Shown: in pieces, positions 9,456-20,234 of the stretch
Layout: the number at the start of each line of letters is the position of its first letter
Position numbering within the stretch: the stretch's first letter is position 1
NCBI RefSeq assembly: GCF_001954275.1
Contig: NZ_MBEU01000010.1
Coordinates: 1-64,000 of the forward strand
Source: Mycobacterium sp. IS-836
GTDB taxonomy: Bacteria > Actinomycetota > Actinomycetes > Mycobacteriales > Mycobacteriaceae
Direction: 5' to 3'
Length of the DNA stretch: 64,000 bases
The notes under the pieces: model-generated
What the model was told of the DNA's origin: nothing
Databases searched by the model: none
Seen by the model: only the letters and a program-made list of their open reading frames with translations
Program-made: the position numbers and the translations under genes

Positions 9456-9857
9456 ATGCGCCTGATCCTGAACATTATCTGGCTTGTATTCGGCGGCCTC
9501 TGGATGGCCGCCGGATACTTGCTGGCGGCGCTGATCAGTTTTCTGCTCATCATCACCATCCCCTTCGGCTTCGCCTCGCTGCGGATCGCGTCCTACGCGT
9601 TGTGGCCATTCGGCCGGACGATCGTCGAAAAGCCGACCGCCGGCACGGGCGCCCTGATCGGAAACGTCATCTGGATATTGCTGTTCGGATTGTGGCTTGC
9701 GATCGGTCATCTGGTGAGCGCGGTGGCCATGGCGATCACCGTCATCGGCCTTCCGCTGGCGCTGGCCAACCTCAAATTGATCCCGGTGTCGCTGATGCCG
9801 CTGGGCAAGGAAATCGTTCCGGTCGACGCGCCGGCCGTAGGACGGGTGGCCGCATGA
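9456..9857 (+). CDS. YccF-domain membrane protein, Rv0870c-like
   Basis: A 133-aa membrane protein with two repeats of the YccF type: each has a hydrophobic segment ending in I-x-x-P-(F/L)-x-x-A (ITIPFGFASL near 34-43, VIGLPLALANL near 97-107). Four hydrophobic segments are visible. YccF proteins are inner-membrane proteins of unknown function. A strong GGAGGAGAT ribosome binding site precedes the ATG. The stop overlaps the moaA start (ATGA), so the gene is the first of an operon with moaA and moaD2. Confidence 0.85.
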   Translation: MRLILNIIWLVFGGLWMAAGYLLAALISFLLIITIPFGFASLRIASYALWPFGRTIVEKPTAGTGALIGNVIWILLFGLWLAIGHLVSAVAMAITVIGLPLALANLKLIPVSLMPLGKEIVPVDAPAVGRVAA

Positions 9858-10933
9858 CCCTGACCGCTCTCGGTCTCCCGACCGTGCCCGGCACCAATGC
9901 GAGCCGGACGCACGGCGACGCGCCAACCGATGGCCCGTTGCTGGACACGTACGGCAGGGCCGCCACCGACCTGCGGGTGTCGCTGACCGATCGCTGCAAC
10001 CTGCGCTGCAGCTATTGCATGCCCGCCGAAGGGCTCGACTGGCTGCCCGGGGAGCAACTGCTGCGGGCCGACGAGCTGACCAGGCTGATGCGCATCGCGG
10101 TGACCCGGCTCGGCATCACCAGCGTGCGGTTCACCGGCGGTGAGCCGCTGCTGGCCCGCCATCTCGAAGAGGTCGTCGCCGCCGCGGCCGGCCTGCGGCC
10201 CCGACCGGAGATCTCGCTGACCACCAACGGTGTCGGACTGGCGCGCCGCGCCGCAGCGCTCGCCGAGGCGGGACTGGACCGGGTCAACATTTCCCTGGAC
10301 ACCGTGCACCGGGCCCGCTTCGCGGCCATCACCCGCCGGGACCGGCTCGGTGACGTGCTGGACGGCTTGGACGCTGCGAAGGCGGCGGGTCTCGCGCCGG
10401 TGAAGGTGAACGCCGTGCTCGATCCCGCCACCGGGCGCGAGGACGTCGTTGAGCTGTTGCGGTTCTGCCTCGAGCACGGCTACCAACTGCGGGTCATCGA
10501 GCAGATGCCGCTGGACGCCGGACACCAGTGGCGCCGGGATGCCGCACTGACGGCCGACGACGTGCTGGCGGCGCTGCGCCCGCACTTTCGGCTGCGGCCC
10601 GATCCCGCGCCGCGTGGGTCGGCGCCGGCCGAACTCTGGCTGGTCGACACGGGCCCGAACACGCCGGCCGGAAAGTTCGGCGTCATCGCCTCGGTGTCGC
10701 ATGCCTTCTGCTCGACGTGCGATCGCACCCGGCTGACGGCCGACGGTCAGATTCGCAGCTGCTTGTTCGCGGCCGAGGAGACCGACCTCCGCGGCCTGTT
10801 GCGTGGCGGCGCGCCCGACGACGCGATCGAGGCGGCCTGGCGTACTGCGATGTGGGGCAAGCCCGCCGGCCACGGCATCAACGACCCCAACTTCATCCAG
10901 CCCGACCGGCCGATGAGTTCGATCGGTGGCTGA
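9854..10933 (+). CDS. moaA: GTP 3',8-cyclase MoaA (radical SAM)
   Basis: A 359-aa radical SAM enzyme catalysing the first step of molybdopterin synthesis, the conversion of GTP to 3',8-cyclo-dihydro-GTP. The N-terminal 4Fe-4S site is C48-x3-C52-x2-C55 within DRCNLRCSYCMP; FTGGEPLL follows. The C-terminal cluster ligands are in CSTCDRTRL and SCLF, and the protein ends in the conserved Gly-Gly (SSIGG). The start ATG overlaps the YccF stop by four bases, and the end overlaps moaD2 by eight, so the three genes are coupled. Orthologue of moaA2 (Rv0869c). The partner MoaC is encoded 2.4 kb downstream on the other strand. Confidence 0.95.
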   Translation: MTLTALGLPTVPGTNASRTHGDAPTDGPLLDTYGRAATDLRVSLTDRCNLRCSYCMPAEGLDWLPGEQLLRADELTRLMRIAVTRLGITSVRFTGGEPLLARHLEEVVAAAAGLRPRPEISLTTNGVGLARRAAALAEAGLDRVNISLDTVHRARFAAITRRDRLGDVLDGLDAAKAAGLAPVKVNAVLDPATGREDVVELLRFCLEHGYQLRVIEQMPLDAGHQWRRDAALTADDVLAALRPHFRLRPDPAPRGSAPAELWLVDTGPNTPAGKFGVIASVSHAFCSTCDRTRLTADGQIRSCLFAAEETDLRGLLRGGAPDDAIEAAWRTAMWGKPAGHGINDPNFIQPDRPMSSIGG

Positions 10934-11204
10934 ACTTCCCGTCGAACCGGACGGAATTCGGGTCACGGTTCGCTACTTCGCCGCGGCGCGCGCCGCCGCC
11001 GGAGCCGAATCGGAGTCGGTGATCCTGCGGCCGGGCACCACTGTGGCCGAATTGGTTGAACGACTGGCGGTCCCGGGTACTCGTCTGGCCACGGTGCTGA
11101 GCCGATGCTCGTATTTGTGCGACGGAATCGCCGTTCGCGACGAAACCAAGGCGTTGCGATCGGGTGACACGGTCGACGTGCTCCCGCCGTTCGCCGGCGG
11201 CTGA
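10926..11204 (+). CDS. moaD2: Molybdopterin synthase sulfur-carrier subunit MoaD
   Basis: A 92-aa ubiquitin-fold protein ending in PPFAGG; the C-terminal Gly-Gly is thiocarboxylated and delivers sulfur in molybdopterin synthase together with MoaE. It starts at GTG overlapping moaA by eight bases. Two extra N-terminal turns precede the beta-grasp fold, which begins at IRVTVRYFAAARAAAG. The matching large subunit moaE lies at 12438-12863 on the opposite strand. Confidence 0.92.
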   Translation: MAELPVEPDGIRVTVRYFAAARAAAGAESESVILRPGTTVAELVERLAVPGTRLATVLSRCSYLCDGIAVRDETKALRSGDTVDVLPPFAGG

Positions 11205-11207
11205 CGG

Positions 11208-11223
11208 TGTGAAACGCGTCACA
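11208..11223. promoter_or_regulatory. Perfect Crp (Rv3676-type) binding site upstream of rpfA
   Basis: TGTGA-aacgcg-TCACA is an exact match to the Crp consensus TGTGA-N6-TCACA. It starts four bases after the moaD2 stop and 420 bases before the rpfA start, upstream of the riboswitch. In M. tuberculosis the cAMP receptor protein Rv3676 is known to control rpfA, so this site is probably functional. The 196 bases between this site and the riboswitch (11224-11419) presumably hold the rpfA promoter; no convincing -35/-10 pair could be chosen by eye. Confidence 0.8.
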
Positions 11224-11419
11224 TAACGGATTGATAACGGCGCGGACACGCTCCGATCTCGGGCGCGCTGACCTGCGCGATCGCGCGGCGTTCCTGGCGG
11301 TTTTCCTGATGACCGTGAGCGAAACGCCGGGTGTCGCCCAACGTGACGAGACCAACAGAACCCGCTAGCGTCTCCGGAGGCTCGCCAAGTTACCGGTGGC
11401 GTTCCTCCCCTCCCTATCG

Positions 11420-12419
<1,000 letters not shown>

Positions 12420-12437
12420 GGGTCTAGGCCCTTAGTC

Positions 12438-12863
12438 CTAGGCGGAGCCGACCCATTCGTCGGTTCCGTCGTCGAAGAACTGGTGCTTCCACACCGGTAG
12501 CCGCGCCTTGATGGTGTCCACCAGTTGGGCGCAGGTCGCAAACGCCGCCTGCCGGTGGTCGGCGGCGACCGCAGCCACCAGCGCCGCCTCGCCGATGTGC
12601 AGCGCGCCGATCCGGTGGCTGGCCGCAACGGCGCGCACCCCGCTGGACTGCTCGGCGACCTCCGCCACCACCTCGGCGATGACCTCCCCGGCCGACGGGT
12701 GCGCGGAATACTCCAGCCGCACCACCCTGCGTCCGCCGTCGTGGTCGCGAATCATGCCGACGAACCCGACGATGGCCCCCGCCGACTGATGGCCCACCAG
12801 CTCTTCGTGCTCGGCCAGACAGATGGGTTGCTCGGTCATGGCGGCGCGCAGGACGAGCGTCAT
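12438..12863 (-). CDS. moaE2: Molybdopterin synthase catalytic subunit MoaE
   Basis: A 141-aa large subunit of molybdopterin synthase, which inserts two sulfurs from MoaD thiocarboxylate into cyclic pyranopterin monophosphate. Family features are [16 protein letters not shown] near the N-terminus, LEYSAHPSA, the [10 protein letters not shown] block and the catalytic basic segment [12 protein letters not shown] near the C-terminus. The ATG at 12863 overlaps the mog stop by four bases (ATGA). Last gene of the moaC-mog-moaE operon, ending 19 bases from the convergent rpfA stop. Confidence 0.95.
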   Translation of the reverse strand: MTLVLRAAMTEQPICLAEHEELVGHQSAGAIVGFVGMIRDHDGGRRVVRLEYSAHPSAGEVIAEVVAEVAEQSSGVRAVAASHRIGALHIGEAALVAAVAADHRQAAFATCAQLVDTIKARLPVWKHQFFDDGTDEWVGSA

Positions 12864-13342
12864 CGCTCGTGATCTTTGCCTGCGAGTTGGTCGAGGGCGT
12901 GGTCGAGAACATCGGCGAGCACCCCGAGGCCGTCCTTCACCCCGCCGGGTGAGCCGGGCAGGTTGACGATCAGGGTGCTGCCCGCCACGCCGCACACCCC
13001 GCGCGACAGCATCGACGTCGGCACTTTCGGCAGCCCGGAGCGGCGGATCGCGTCGGCCAGTCCGGGGATCATGTAGTCCAGCACGGCCACGGTCTGGTCC
13101 GGGGTGGAATCGCTGGGCGAGATGCCGGTACCACCCGAGGTGATGATGACGTCGACGCCGTCGTCGACCGCGGCACGCAGCGCCTCACCAACCGGGTTGC
13201 CGTCGGCGACCACCTCCGGTTCCGCGGGCGAAAACCCGTGTTGCCCAAGCCATTCGGTAATGATCGGCCCGCACCGATCGTCGTACACACCGGCCGAGGC
13301 GCGGGTCGAAGCAATGATCACTCGTGCGGATCTCGCGCCCAT
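12860..13342 (-). CDS. mog: Molybdopterin adenylyltransferase Mog
   Basis: A 160-aa MogA/MoaB-fold enzyme that adenylylates molybdopterin before molybdenum insertion. The molybdopterin-binding motif [18 protein letters not shown] is present, as is the [12 protein letters not shown] segment. The ATG at 13342 is selected because it overlaps the moaC stop (TGATG) and gives the 160-aa length of Rv0865; a TTG four codons upstream is possible but less likely. Middle gene of the moaC-mog-moaE operon. Confidence 0.93.
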   Translation of the reverse strand: MGARSARVIIASTRASAGVYDDRCGPIITEWLGQHGFSPAEPEVVADGNPVGEALRAAVDDGVDVIITSGGTGISPSDSTPDQTVAVLDYMIPGLADAIRRSGLPKVPTSMLSRGVCGVAGSTLIVNLPGSPGGVKDGLGVLADVLDHALDQLAGKDHER

Positions 13343-13836
13343 CACCGTGTCCAATTTCCGGTTTTGCCGCCCTCTTTGCGGAGCACCCGAATGTCGTCGA
13401 TGCGAGCGGACGGGTCAACCGCTTTGATCATGTCGTAGAGCGTAAGCCCGGCCACGCTGACGGCGGTCAGCGCCTCCATCTCGACACCGGTACGGTCGGT
13501 GCTGCGCACCGTCGCCGTGATCTCGATGTCGGACTCGCCGACGGTGAAATCCACGTCGACTCCCGTCAGCGCGAGCTGGTGGCACAGCGGAATCAGGTCG
13601 CTGGTTCGCTTTGCTGCCAGAATGCCCGCCACCCGCGCGGTCGCCAGCGCATCGCCCTTGGGCAGGCCGCCGGTCGAAATCAGCGCTACCACCTGTGCCG
13701 AGGTCCGCAACGCGCCGGCGGCCACGGCGGTGCGCTTGGTCGCGCCCTTCTCGGTGACATCGACCATGTGCGCCGCCCCCCGCTCATCCAGGTGCGAGAG
13801 CGAGCCCGGTCGGGATGCCCCGGATGCCGCAGCCAT
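13342..13836 (-). CDS. moaC: Cyclic pyranopterin monophosphate synthase MoaC
   Basis: A 164-aa enzyme that completes the first molybdopterin step with MoaA, forming cyclic pyranopterin monophosphate. It contains [16 protein letters not shown], the substrate site [16 protein letters not shown] and the catalytic [18 protein letters not shown] segment. The N-terminal 13 residues before LSHLDERG are a short extension. First moa gene of this strand; its stop shares one base with the mog start. Orthologue of moaC2 (Rv0864). Confidence 0.94.
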   Translation of the reverse strand: MAAASGASRPGSLSHLDERGAAHMVDVTEKGATKRTAVAAGALRTSAQVVALISTGGLPKGDALATARVAGILAAKRTSDLIPLCHQLALTGVDVDFTVGESDIEITATVRSTDRTGVEMEALTAVSVAGLTLYDMIKAVDPSARIDDIRVLRKEGGKTGNWTR

Positions 13837-13846
13837 GGCTGGCGGC

Positions 13847-14047
13847 CTACCGGTTGACGACGGTGACCGGGTGAACGTACGGCAGGTCGTCGGAGGGCAG
13901 CGGGAACGTCAGGTCGCCGAAAGGGGACAACGCACCCGTCCGATCGGTTGCCAGTTCGCTCACCGCGTGGTCATCCGGGTCCGTCGTCGGCCAGCCGTTG
14001 TCGACGTACCGGGTCTTGCCCGCGTTGTCCTCAGCAATGTCAGCCAC
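13847..14047 (-). CDS. Conserved small protein, Rv0863-like
   Basis: A 66-aa acidic, soluble protein of unknown function, ending [12 protein letters not shown], ten bases upstream of moaC and probably co-transcribed with it. It matches the position and sequence type of Rv0863. The GTG at 14047 is the most natural start; an open frame continues upstream to 14161, and the M. tuberculosis annotation uses a longer form, so the start is uncertain. No motif recognised. Confidence 0.65.
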   Translation of the reverse strand: MADIAEDNAGKTRYVDNGWPTTDPDDHAVSELATDRTGALSPFGDLTFPLPSDDLPYVHPVTVVNR

Positions 14048-14146
14048 GGGTCCATTCTGACAGGTCGCACCGGAGGGCGTGACGCAAGCCCGCGGGCGCC
14101 CAATTCCGGCGTCCTCACCGTCGCCGCGAGGGTCCGGCCGCTGCTT

Positions 14147-14152
14147 TACGCT
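14147..14152 (+). promoter_or_regulatory. Putative leaderless -10 for the XPB operon
   Basis: TACGCT, a TANNNT element, ends eight bases before the ATG at 14161, and no Shine-Dalgarno sequence is present. The arrangement fits a leaderless mycobacterial promoter. Confidence 0.4.
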
Positions 14153-14160
14153 GGTCAGCA

Positions 14161-16410
14161 ATGACCGACAACACCCCGGACATCCCGCTGGGGTCCTGGC
14201 TGGCCGACTTGTCCGACGAGCGGCTCATCCGACTGCTGGAACTACGGCCGGACCTCGCTCAGCCGCCACCCGGCAGCATCGCCGCGCTGGCGGCGCGCGC
14301 CGTCGCCCGGCAATCGGTCAAGGCTGCCACCGACGAGCTCGACTTCCTGCGGCTGGCCGTGCTCGACGCCCTGCTGGTGCTGCAGGCCGAGACCGCACCC
14401 GTGCCGACCGCAAAGCTGCTGGCGCTGATCGGCGACCGCGCTCCCGAAGCCGACGTGATGGGCGCGCTCGACGACCTCCGGCAGCGCGCCCTGGTGTGGG
14501 GCGACGCCGCCGTCCGGGTGGCTCCCGACGCGGGCACGGCGTTGCCGTGGCACGCGGGCCAGGTCACGCTCGAGGACACCGCGCGCACCGGCGACGAGAT
14601 CACCGGCCTCATCGCCGGGCTCGACAAAGCGCAGCTGGAGGTGCTGGAGAAACTGCTGCAGGGATCTCCGATGGGGCGCACCCGCGACGCCGCGCCCGGC
14701 GCCCCGGCGGATCGACCCGTACCGCAGCTGCTGGCGAAGGGGCTGCTGCGCCGGATCGATGCCGAGACCGTGATCCTGCCCCGCCACGTCGGGCAGGTGC
14801 TCCGCGGCGAGCAACCCGGGCCGATGCAACTGGCCGCCCCAGACCCGGTGGCGTCGACGACCACGCCCGAGGATGCCGATGCGGCGGCGGCCGGGGCCCT
14901 CATCGACCTGCTGCGCGAACTCGACGTGCTGCTCGAAAACCTCGGCAGCACACCGGTTCCCGAACTGCGCAGCGGCGGATTGGGGGTCCGCGACGTCAAA
15001 CGCCTGGCCAAGACAACCGGCATCGACGAGCCGCGGCTGGGCCTGATCTTGGAGGTCGCGGCCGCGGCCGGGTTGATCGCGAGCGGGATGCCCGATCCGG
15101 AGCCCGCCAGCGGCGACGGGCCGTATTGGGCGCCAACGGTAGCCACCAACCGGTTCAGCGCGATGTCCACCGCTGAGCGTTGGCACCTCCTGGCCACCAC
15201 CTGGCTGGACCTGCCCGGGCGGCCGGCATTGATCGGCACCCGGGGCCCGGACGCGAAACCGTATGGCGCCCTGACGGATTCGCTGTACTCCACGGCCGCC
15301 CCACTGGATCGCCGGCTGTTGCTGGGGATGCTCTCCGAGCTGCCGCACGGTGCCGGAGTCGACGCCGCGGCGGCGTCGGCGGCGCTGATCTGGCGGCGCC
15401 CGCGCTGGGCGAGACGGCTGCAGCCCGGACCGGTCGCCGACCTGCTGAACGAGGGCCACGCGTTGGGCCTGATCGGTCGTGGGGCGATCAGCACCCCCGC
15501 CCGCGCGCTACTCGACGAAGCCGTCGACCCCGCCGTCGCGATCGATGCGATGACGCGGGCACTGCCCAGGCCGATCGACCACTTTTTTCTGCAGGCCGAC
15601 CTCACCGTCGTGGTGCCCGGGCCGCTGCAACGCGATCTCGCCGAGGAATTGGCGGCCGTTGCCACCGTCGAATCGGCCGGCGCGGCGATGGTGTACCGGA
15701 TCAGCGAGCCATCGATCCGGCACGCACTCGACATCGGCAAAACCCGCGACGGGATGCACGCATTTTTCGCCAAGCACTCCAAAACGGCAGTGCCACAAGG
15801 ACTCACCTACCTCATCGACGATGTTGCACGCAGACACGGGCAGCTTCGAATCGGCATGGCCGCGTCGTTCGTGCGCTGTGAGGACCCAGCCCTGCTGGCC
15901 CAGGCCGTAGCGGCCGCCGACGATCTGCAGCTGCGTGCCCTGGCGCCGACTGTGGCCGTGTCGCCCGCACCGATCGCCGAGGTGCTCGGCGCCCTCCGGT
16001 CCGCGGGTTTCGCCCCGGCGGCCGAAGATTCCTCCGGCGCCATCGTCGACGTGCGACCCCGCGGCGCCCGCGTGCCCACGCCGCAGCACCGTCGCCCCTA
16101 TCGCCCACCGCCGCGCCCCACCGGCGAGACGCTCAACGCGGTCGTCTCGGTGCTGCGCAAGGTGACCGCCGCGCCGTTCGGCAATATCCGCGTCGATCCC
16201 GCGGTCACCATGTCGCTGTTGCAGCGCGCGGCCAGGAATCAGGACACGTTGGTGATCGGCTACCTGGACGCCGCGGGCGTGGCCACCCAGCGGGTGGTTT
16301 CGCCGATCACCGTCCGCGGCGGGCAGCTGGTGGCCTTCGACTCCGCCTCCGGGCGGCTGCGCGACTTCGCCGTCCACCGCATCACATCGGTGGTGTCGGC
16401 GGACGACTGA
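14161..16410 (+). CDS. Helicase-associated protein, Rv0862c-like (XPB partner)
   Basis: A 749-aa protein found beside the XPB helicase gene in actinobacteria. The N-terminal two thirds contain winged-helix-like helical repeats ([20 protein letters not shown]; repeated LxDLLRxL blocks). A region around residues 460-600 resembles the XPB/Ssl2 N-terminal helicase-associated domain ([19 protein letters not shown]..; [18 protein letters not shown]). The C-terminus has a WYL-like beta segment ([20 protein letters not shown]). No ATPase motif is seen. Only 12 bases separate it from the helicase start, so the two form an operon and probably act together in DNA repair; its biochemical role is undefined. 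Confidence 0.8.
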   Translation: MTDNTPDIPLGSWLADLSDERLIRLLELRPDLAQPPPGSIAALAARAVARQSVKAATDELDFLRLAVLDALLVLQAETAPVPTAKLLALIGDRAPEADVMGALDDLRQRALVWGDAAVRVAPDAGTALPWHAGQVTLEDTARTGDEITGLIAGLDKAQLEVLEKLLQGSPMGRTRDAAPGAPADRPVPQLLAKGLLRRIDAETVILPRHVGQVLRGEQPGPMQLAAPDPVASTTTPEDADAAAAGALIDLLRELDVLLENLGSTPVPELRSGGLGVRDVKRLAKTTGIDEPRLGLILEVAAAAGLIASGMPDPEPASGDGPYWAPTVATNRFSAMSTAERWHLLATTWLDLPGRPALIGTRGPDAKPYGALTDSLYSTAAPLDRRLLLGMLSELPHGAGVDAAAASAALIWRRPRWARRLQPGPVADLLNEGHALGLIGRGAISTPARALLDEAVDPAVAIDAMTRALPRPIDHFFLQADLTVVVPGPLQRDLAEELAAVATVESAGAAMVYRISEPSIRHALDIGKTRDGMHAFFAKHSKTAVPQGLTYLIDDVARRHGQLRIGMAASFVRCEDPALLAQAVAAADDLQLRALAPTVAVSPAPIAEVLGALRSAGFAPAAEDSSGAIVDVRPRGARVPTPQHRRPYRPPPRPTGETLNAVVSVLRKVTAAPFGNIRVDPAVTMSLLQRAARNQDTLVIGYLDAAGVATQRVVSPITVRGGQLVAFDSASGRLRDFAVHRITSVVSADD

Positions 16411-16422
16411 ATAATGGGAGAT

Positions 16423-18072
16423 ATGACCGACGGGCCGTTGATCGTGCAGTCCGACAAGACGGTGCTGCTCGAGGTGGACCACGAGCTGGCCGGCGCCGCG
16501 CGCGCCGCCATCGCCCCGTTCGCGGAGCTGGAGCGGGCGCCCGAACACGTGCACACCTACCGCATCACGCCGCTGGCGCTGTGGAACGCCCGCGCGGCCG
16601 GCCACGACGCCGAGCAGGTCGTCGACGCACTGGTCAGCTTCTCGCGCTACGCGGTGCCCCAGCCGCTGCTGGTCGACATCGTCGACACCATGGCCCGCTA
16701 CGGCCGGCTGCAATTGGTCAAGAACCCCGCCCACGGCCTGACGCTGGTCAGCCTTGACCGCGCGGTGCTCGAGGAAGTGCTCCGCAACAAGAAGATCGCA
16801 CCGATGCTCGGCGCCCGCATCGATGACGACACCGTCGTCGTCCACGGCAGCGAGCGCGGCCGGGTCAAGCAGATGCTTCTCAAGATCGGTTGGCCCGCGG
16901 AAGATCTCGCCGGCTACGTCGACGGCGAGGCGCATCCGATCAGCCTGCACCAGGACGACTGGCACCTGCGCGACTACCAGCAGATGGCCGCGGACTCATT
17001 CTGGTCCGGCGGTTCTGGCGTGGTGGTACTGCCCTGCGGCGCCGGCAAGACGCTGGTCGGTGCGGCCGCGATGGCGAAAGCCAGTGCGACGACGCTCATC
17101 CTGGTCACCAACATCGTCGCCGCCAGGCAATGGAAACGGGAGCTGGTGGCGCGCACCTCGTTGACCGAGGACGAGATCGGCGAATACTCCGGCGAACGCA
17201 AGGAAATCCGGCCCGTCACCATCTCGACGTACCAGATGATCACCCGCCGCACCAAGGGCGAGTACCGCCATCTCGAGCTCTTCGACAGCCGCGACTGGGG
17301 GCTGATCATCTACGACGAGGTGCATCTGTTGCCGGCACCGGTGTTCCGGATGACCGCCGATCTTCAGTCCAAGCGGAGACTGGGCCTGACCGCCACGCTG
17401 ATCCGCGAGGACGGCCGCGAGGGCGACGTCTTCTCCCTGATCGGCCCGAAACGTTATGACGCGCCGTGGAAGGACATCGAGGCGCAGGGCTGGATCGCGC
17501 CGGCCGAGTGCGTCGAAGTCCGCGTCACCATGACCGACAACGAACGAATGATGTACGCGACCGCCGAACCCGAGGAACGCTACCGGTTGTGCTCGACGGT
17601 GCACACCAAAATCGCTGTGGTCAAATCGATTCTGGAAAAGCACCCCGACGAGCAGACCCTGGTGATCGGCGCCTACCTCGATCAGCTCGACGAGCTCGGG
17701 GCCGAGCTGAACGCTCCGGTCATCCAGGGTTCGACGCGGACCCGGGAACGCGAAGAGCTATTCGACGCCTTCCGCCGTGGCGAGGTGCCCACGCTGGTGG
17801 TGTCGAAGGTCGCCAACTTTTCCATCGACTTGCCCGAAGCCTCTGTCGCGGTGCAGGTCTCGGGAACCTTCGGCTCCCGCCAAGAGGAAGCCCAGCGGCT
17901 GGGCCGATTGTTGCGGCCCAAGCACGACGGCGGCGGCGCCATGTTCTATTCCGTGGTCGCGCGCGACAGCCTGGACGCCGAGTACGCCGCACACCGGCAG
18001 CGCTTCTTGGCGGAGCAGGGCTACGGCTACATCATCCGCGACGCGGACGACCTACTGGGCCCGGCGATTTAG
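16423..18072 (+). CDS. ercc3: DNA repair helicase XPB/ERCC3 (SF2, 3'-5')
   Basis: A 549-aa bacterial XPB, an SF2 DNA helicase and ATPase. An N-terminal damage-recognition-like domain is followed by Walker A (LPCGAGKT, about residues 203-210), motif Ia, the DEVH box (about 297-300), the XPB-specific RED segment (LIREDGREGD), and motif VI (QRLGRLLRP, about 490-498). The ATG at 16423 is preferred over 16414 since GGGAGAT directly precedes it and the protein then starts MTDGPLIVQSDK as in Rv0861c. Sequence conservation with the M. tuberculosis enzyme is very high as remembered. Confidence 0.95.
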   Translation: MTDGPLIVQSDKTVLLEVDHELAGAARAAIAPFAELERAPEHVHTYRITPLALWNARAAGHDAEQVVDALVSFSRYAVPQPLLVDIVDTMARYGRLQLVKNPAHGLTLVSLDRAVLEEVLRNKKIAPMLGARIDDDTVVVHGSERGRVKQMLLKIGWPAEDLAGYVDGEAHPISLHQDDWHLRDYQQMAADSFWSGGSGVVVLPCGAGKTLVGAAAMAKASATTLILVTNIVAARQWKRELVARTSLTEDEIGEYSGERKEIRPVTISTYQMITRRTKGEYRHLELFDSRDWGLIIYDEVHLLPAPVFRMTADLQSKRRLGLTATLIREDGREGDVFSLIGPKRYDAPWKDIEAQGWIAPAECVEVRVTMTDNERMMYATAEPEERYRLCSTVHTKIAVVKSILEKHPDEQTLVIGAYLDQLDELGAELNAPVIQGSTRTREREELFDAFRRGEVPTLVVSKVANFSIDLPEASVAVQVSGTFGSRQEEAQRLGRLLRPKHDGGGAMFYSVVARDSLDAEYAAHRQRFLAEQGYGYIIRDADDLLGPAI

Positions 18073-18242
18073 AGTTGTGAACCGGTAGCATTCGCTGCGC
18101 CGAACGTGTACGCCCTGCGAAAAACTGACGGAGATTTCGCAATGAGCACCCGTTGGGTGAAACTGCCCGATTCACCGCGGCCGACGGCGGATACGCCGGG
18201 CCATCTGGCCGACCGCGCGCTGCAAGGCTTACCTTCGGTGTC

Positions 18243-18986
18243 ATGGACGAACGTATCGCGCTCAGCAACCGTGTCGCTTTGGTCACCGGCGGATCCCGGG
18301 GAATCGGTCGGGGCATCGCGCAGGCACTGGCACGGGCTGGGGCGGCGGTTGCGGTCAACTACCGCCATCGGCAGGACGAGGCGGCGGCAACGGTTGCCGA
18401 GATCGAACGGACCGGAGGCAGGGCGATCTCAGTGCGGGCGGACGTGGCCATGCGGTCCGAAGTGGAGGCGATGGCCGGGCAGGTCGGATCCGAGCTCGGT
18501 CCCATCGACGTGCTGGTGAACAACGCCGGTATCGCCACCATCCGCGGTGTGGAAGACATCACCGAAGAGGACTTCGACGAGACGCTGACGGTCAATTTGA
18601 AGTCGGCGTTCCTGTGCACCCAGGCCGTAGTCCAGGGGATGCGGCAGCGAGGCTGGGGACGGATCGTGAACGTCTCGTCCGTCGCCGCTCGCGGCGCGGG
18701 AAACATCGGTGTGCATTACAACGCGTCCAAGGCAGGTCTGGAGGGCCTCACCCGCGGCTATGCCGCGCGCCTTGCCGCCGATGGGATCACCGTTAATGCC
18801 ATAGCGCCCGGGCTCATCGACACAGAAATGGCTGTGCCGCTGAAGGAATCGGGTGTCGCGGACCGTCTGCCGGTCGGCCGCATCGGCACACCCGACGAGA
18901 TCGGTCAGGCGGTCCTCATGATGATCGGCAACGGTTTCCTCACCGGGCAGACGCTAGCGGTGAACGGCGGCGGAAGTTTCCTCTGA
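18243..18986 (+). CDS. Short-chain dehydrogenase/reductase (FabG-like)
   Basis: A 247-aa classical SDR that uses NAD(P)H to interconvert alcohols and ketones. It shows the cofactor motif TGGSRGIG (about residues 15-22), NNAG, the catalytic serine in NVSSVAARG, and Y-x-x-x-K in YNASK. The C-terminal TGQTLAVNGGGS segment is typical. The ATG at 18243 was chosen because it is the usual start a few residues before VALVTGG; the frame remains open upstream. First gene of the accessory block between the XPB helicase and fadB; the substrate is unknown. Confidence 0.88.
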   Translation: MDERIALSNRVALVTGGSRGIGRGIAQALARAGAAVAVNYRHRQDEAAATVAEIERTGGRAISVRADVAMRSEVEAMAGQVGSELGPIDVLVNNAGIATIRGVEDITEEDFDETLTVNLKSAFLCTQAVVQGMRQRGWGRIVNVSSVAARGAGNIGVHYNASKAGLEGLTRGYAARLAADGITVNAIAPGLIDTEMAVPLKESGVADRLPVGRIGTPDEIGQAVLMMIGNGFLTGQTLAVNGGGSFL

Positions 18987-19019
18987 CGCTCGACATTCAC
19001 CAGTTTCATGCCCGGCGAT

Positions 19020-20165
19020 TTAGAGCGACAGGATGGTCGCCGACGCGGTGCCGGGCGCGCCATACACCTGCGCCAGGCCGACGCGCGGGTTGCCGGGCAC
19101 CTGGCGCTCGCCCGCCTCGCCGCGCAGCTGACGCACCAGCTCGTGCACCTGCCGCAGCCCCGACGCGCCGATCGGCTCACCGTTGGCGATCAGCCCGCCG
19201 TCGGTGTTGACCGGGATCGAGCCGTGGATCTCGGTGGCGCCGTCGGCCACCAGCTTCTCCTGCTCACCGTCGGCACACAGCCCCGTCTCGGCCATGTGGA
19301 TGACCTCGGCGCCCGCGTCGGTGTCCTGCAGCTGGGCGATGTCGACGTCCTCGGGGCCGATGCCGGCGGCGTCGTAGGCGGCTTTGGCCGCATATACCGT
19401 CGGGGAGGCGTCCTCGTCCAACGGCGCCGACGTGGCGTGCACCTCATAGGCGCCGTAGCGGCGGGTGCGGATCTCGCAGGCTCGCACGTACACCGGCTTG
19501 TCGGTGAACTTGTGGGCCATGTCGGCGCGGCACATGATCACCGCGGCGGCACCCTCGTCGGGCGCGCAGAACATGTACTGCGTCAACGGGTAGTTCAACA
19601 CCGTCGAGTTGAGGATCTCGTCCTCGGGAATCGCCTTGCGGCGGAAGGCGTTCGGGTTCAAGGCGCCATTGCGGAAGTTCTTGGCGGCCACCTTGGCCAG
19701 CGTGGCCTGGGAGATGTGGTGGTCGTGGATGTACTTGTTGGCCTTCATGCCGAAGAACTTGGTGGTGACGAACTGCCCGTTCTGGGCGTACCACTGCGGC
19801 AGCGCGAGCTTGGCGGGGTCGTCGGTGAAGGCGCCGCGCGGGTGCTTGTCCAAACCGATGGCGATGCCGAGGTCGTACTTGCCCAGTCGAATGGTGTCGG
19901 CGGTCTGCTGAATGGCGCTGGCCGCGGTCGCGCACGCGTTGAAGACGTTGGTGAATGTGATGCCGGTGAGCCCGACCAGCCGTGTCACCGCGTCGGGGTT
20001 GGACACCTCGTGGCTGCCACCGAAGCCGAACTGGATGTCCTTCCAGTCCACGCCGGCGTCGCTCAGCGCCGACTGGATGGCCTCGGCGCCCATCTGCATC
20101 GCGGTCTTGTCATGCCTGCCGAATGGATGCAGGCCCACACCGATGATGGCCACGTCGTTAGTCAT
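19020..20165 (-). CDS. Thiolase-fold lipid-transfer-type protein (Ltp-like)
   Basis: A 381-aa member of the SCP-x/lipid-transfer thiolase group. The nucleophile-type cysteine is present in NACATAAS (Cys78). The motif that normally reads G-H-P-x-G-A-(T/S)-G has Glu instead of His (NGEPIGASG, Glu330), and the C-terminal loop that usually carries the second catalytic Cys reads GAPGTASA. It may therefore be an aldolase or condensing-type enzyme rather than a thiolase. It forms a unit with the downstream-read DUF35 protein 70 bases upstream, the pairing known for mycobacterial Ltp2/ChsH2-type retro-aldolases in sterol side-chain loss. The ribosome binding site is AAGGAAC. Confidence 0.82.
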   Translation of the reverse strand: MTNDVAIIGVGLHPFGRHDKTAMQMGAEAIQSALSDAGVDWKDIQFGFGGSHEVSNPDAVTRLVGLTGITFTNVFNACATAASAIQQTADTIRLGKYDLGIAIGLDKHPRGAFTDDPAKLALPQWYAQNGQFVTTKFFGMKANKYIHDHHISQATLAKVAAKNFRNGALNPNAFRRKAIPEDEILNSTVLNYPLTQYMFCAPDEGAAAVIMCRADMAHKFTDKPVYVRACEIRTRRYGAYEVHATSAPLDEDASPTVYAAKAAYDAAGIGPEDVDIAQLQDTDAGAEVIHMAETGLCADGEQEKLVADGATEIHGSIPVNTDGGLIANGEPIGASGLRQVHELVRQLRGEAGERQVPGNPRVGLAQVYGAPGTASATILSL

Positions 20166-20234
20166 CTCAGGTTCCTTCCCTCAGACAGATGTGGCGACCC
20201 GCTTCACCCGGCTTCGCCGCGCTCGCGATCGCCA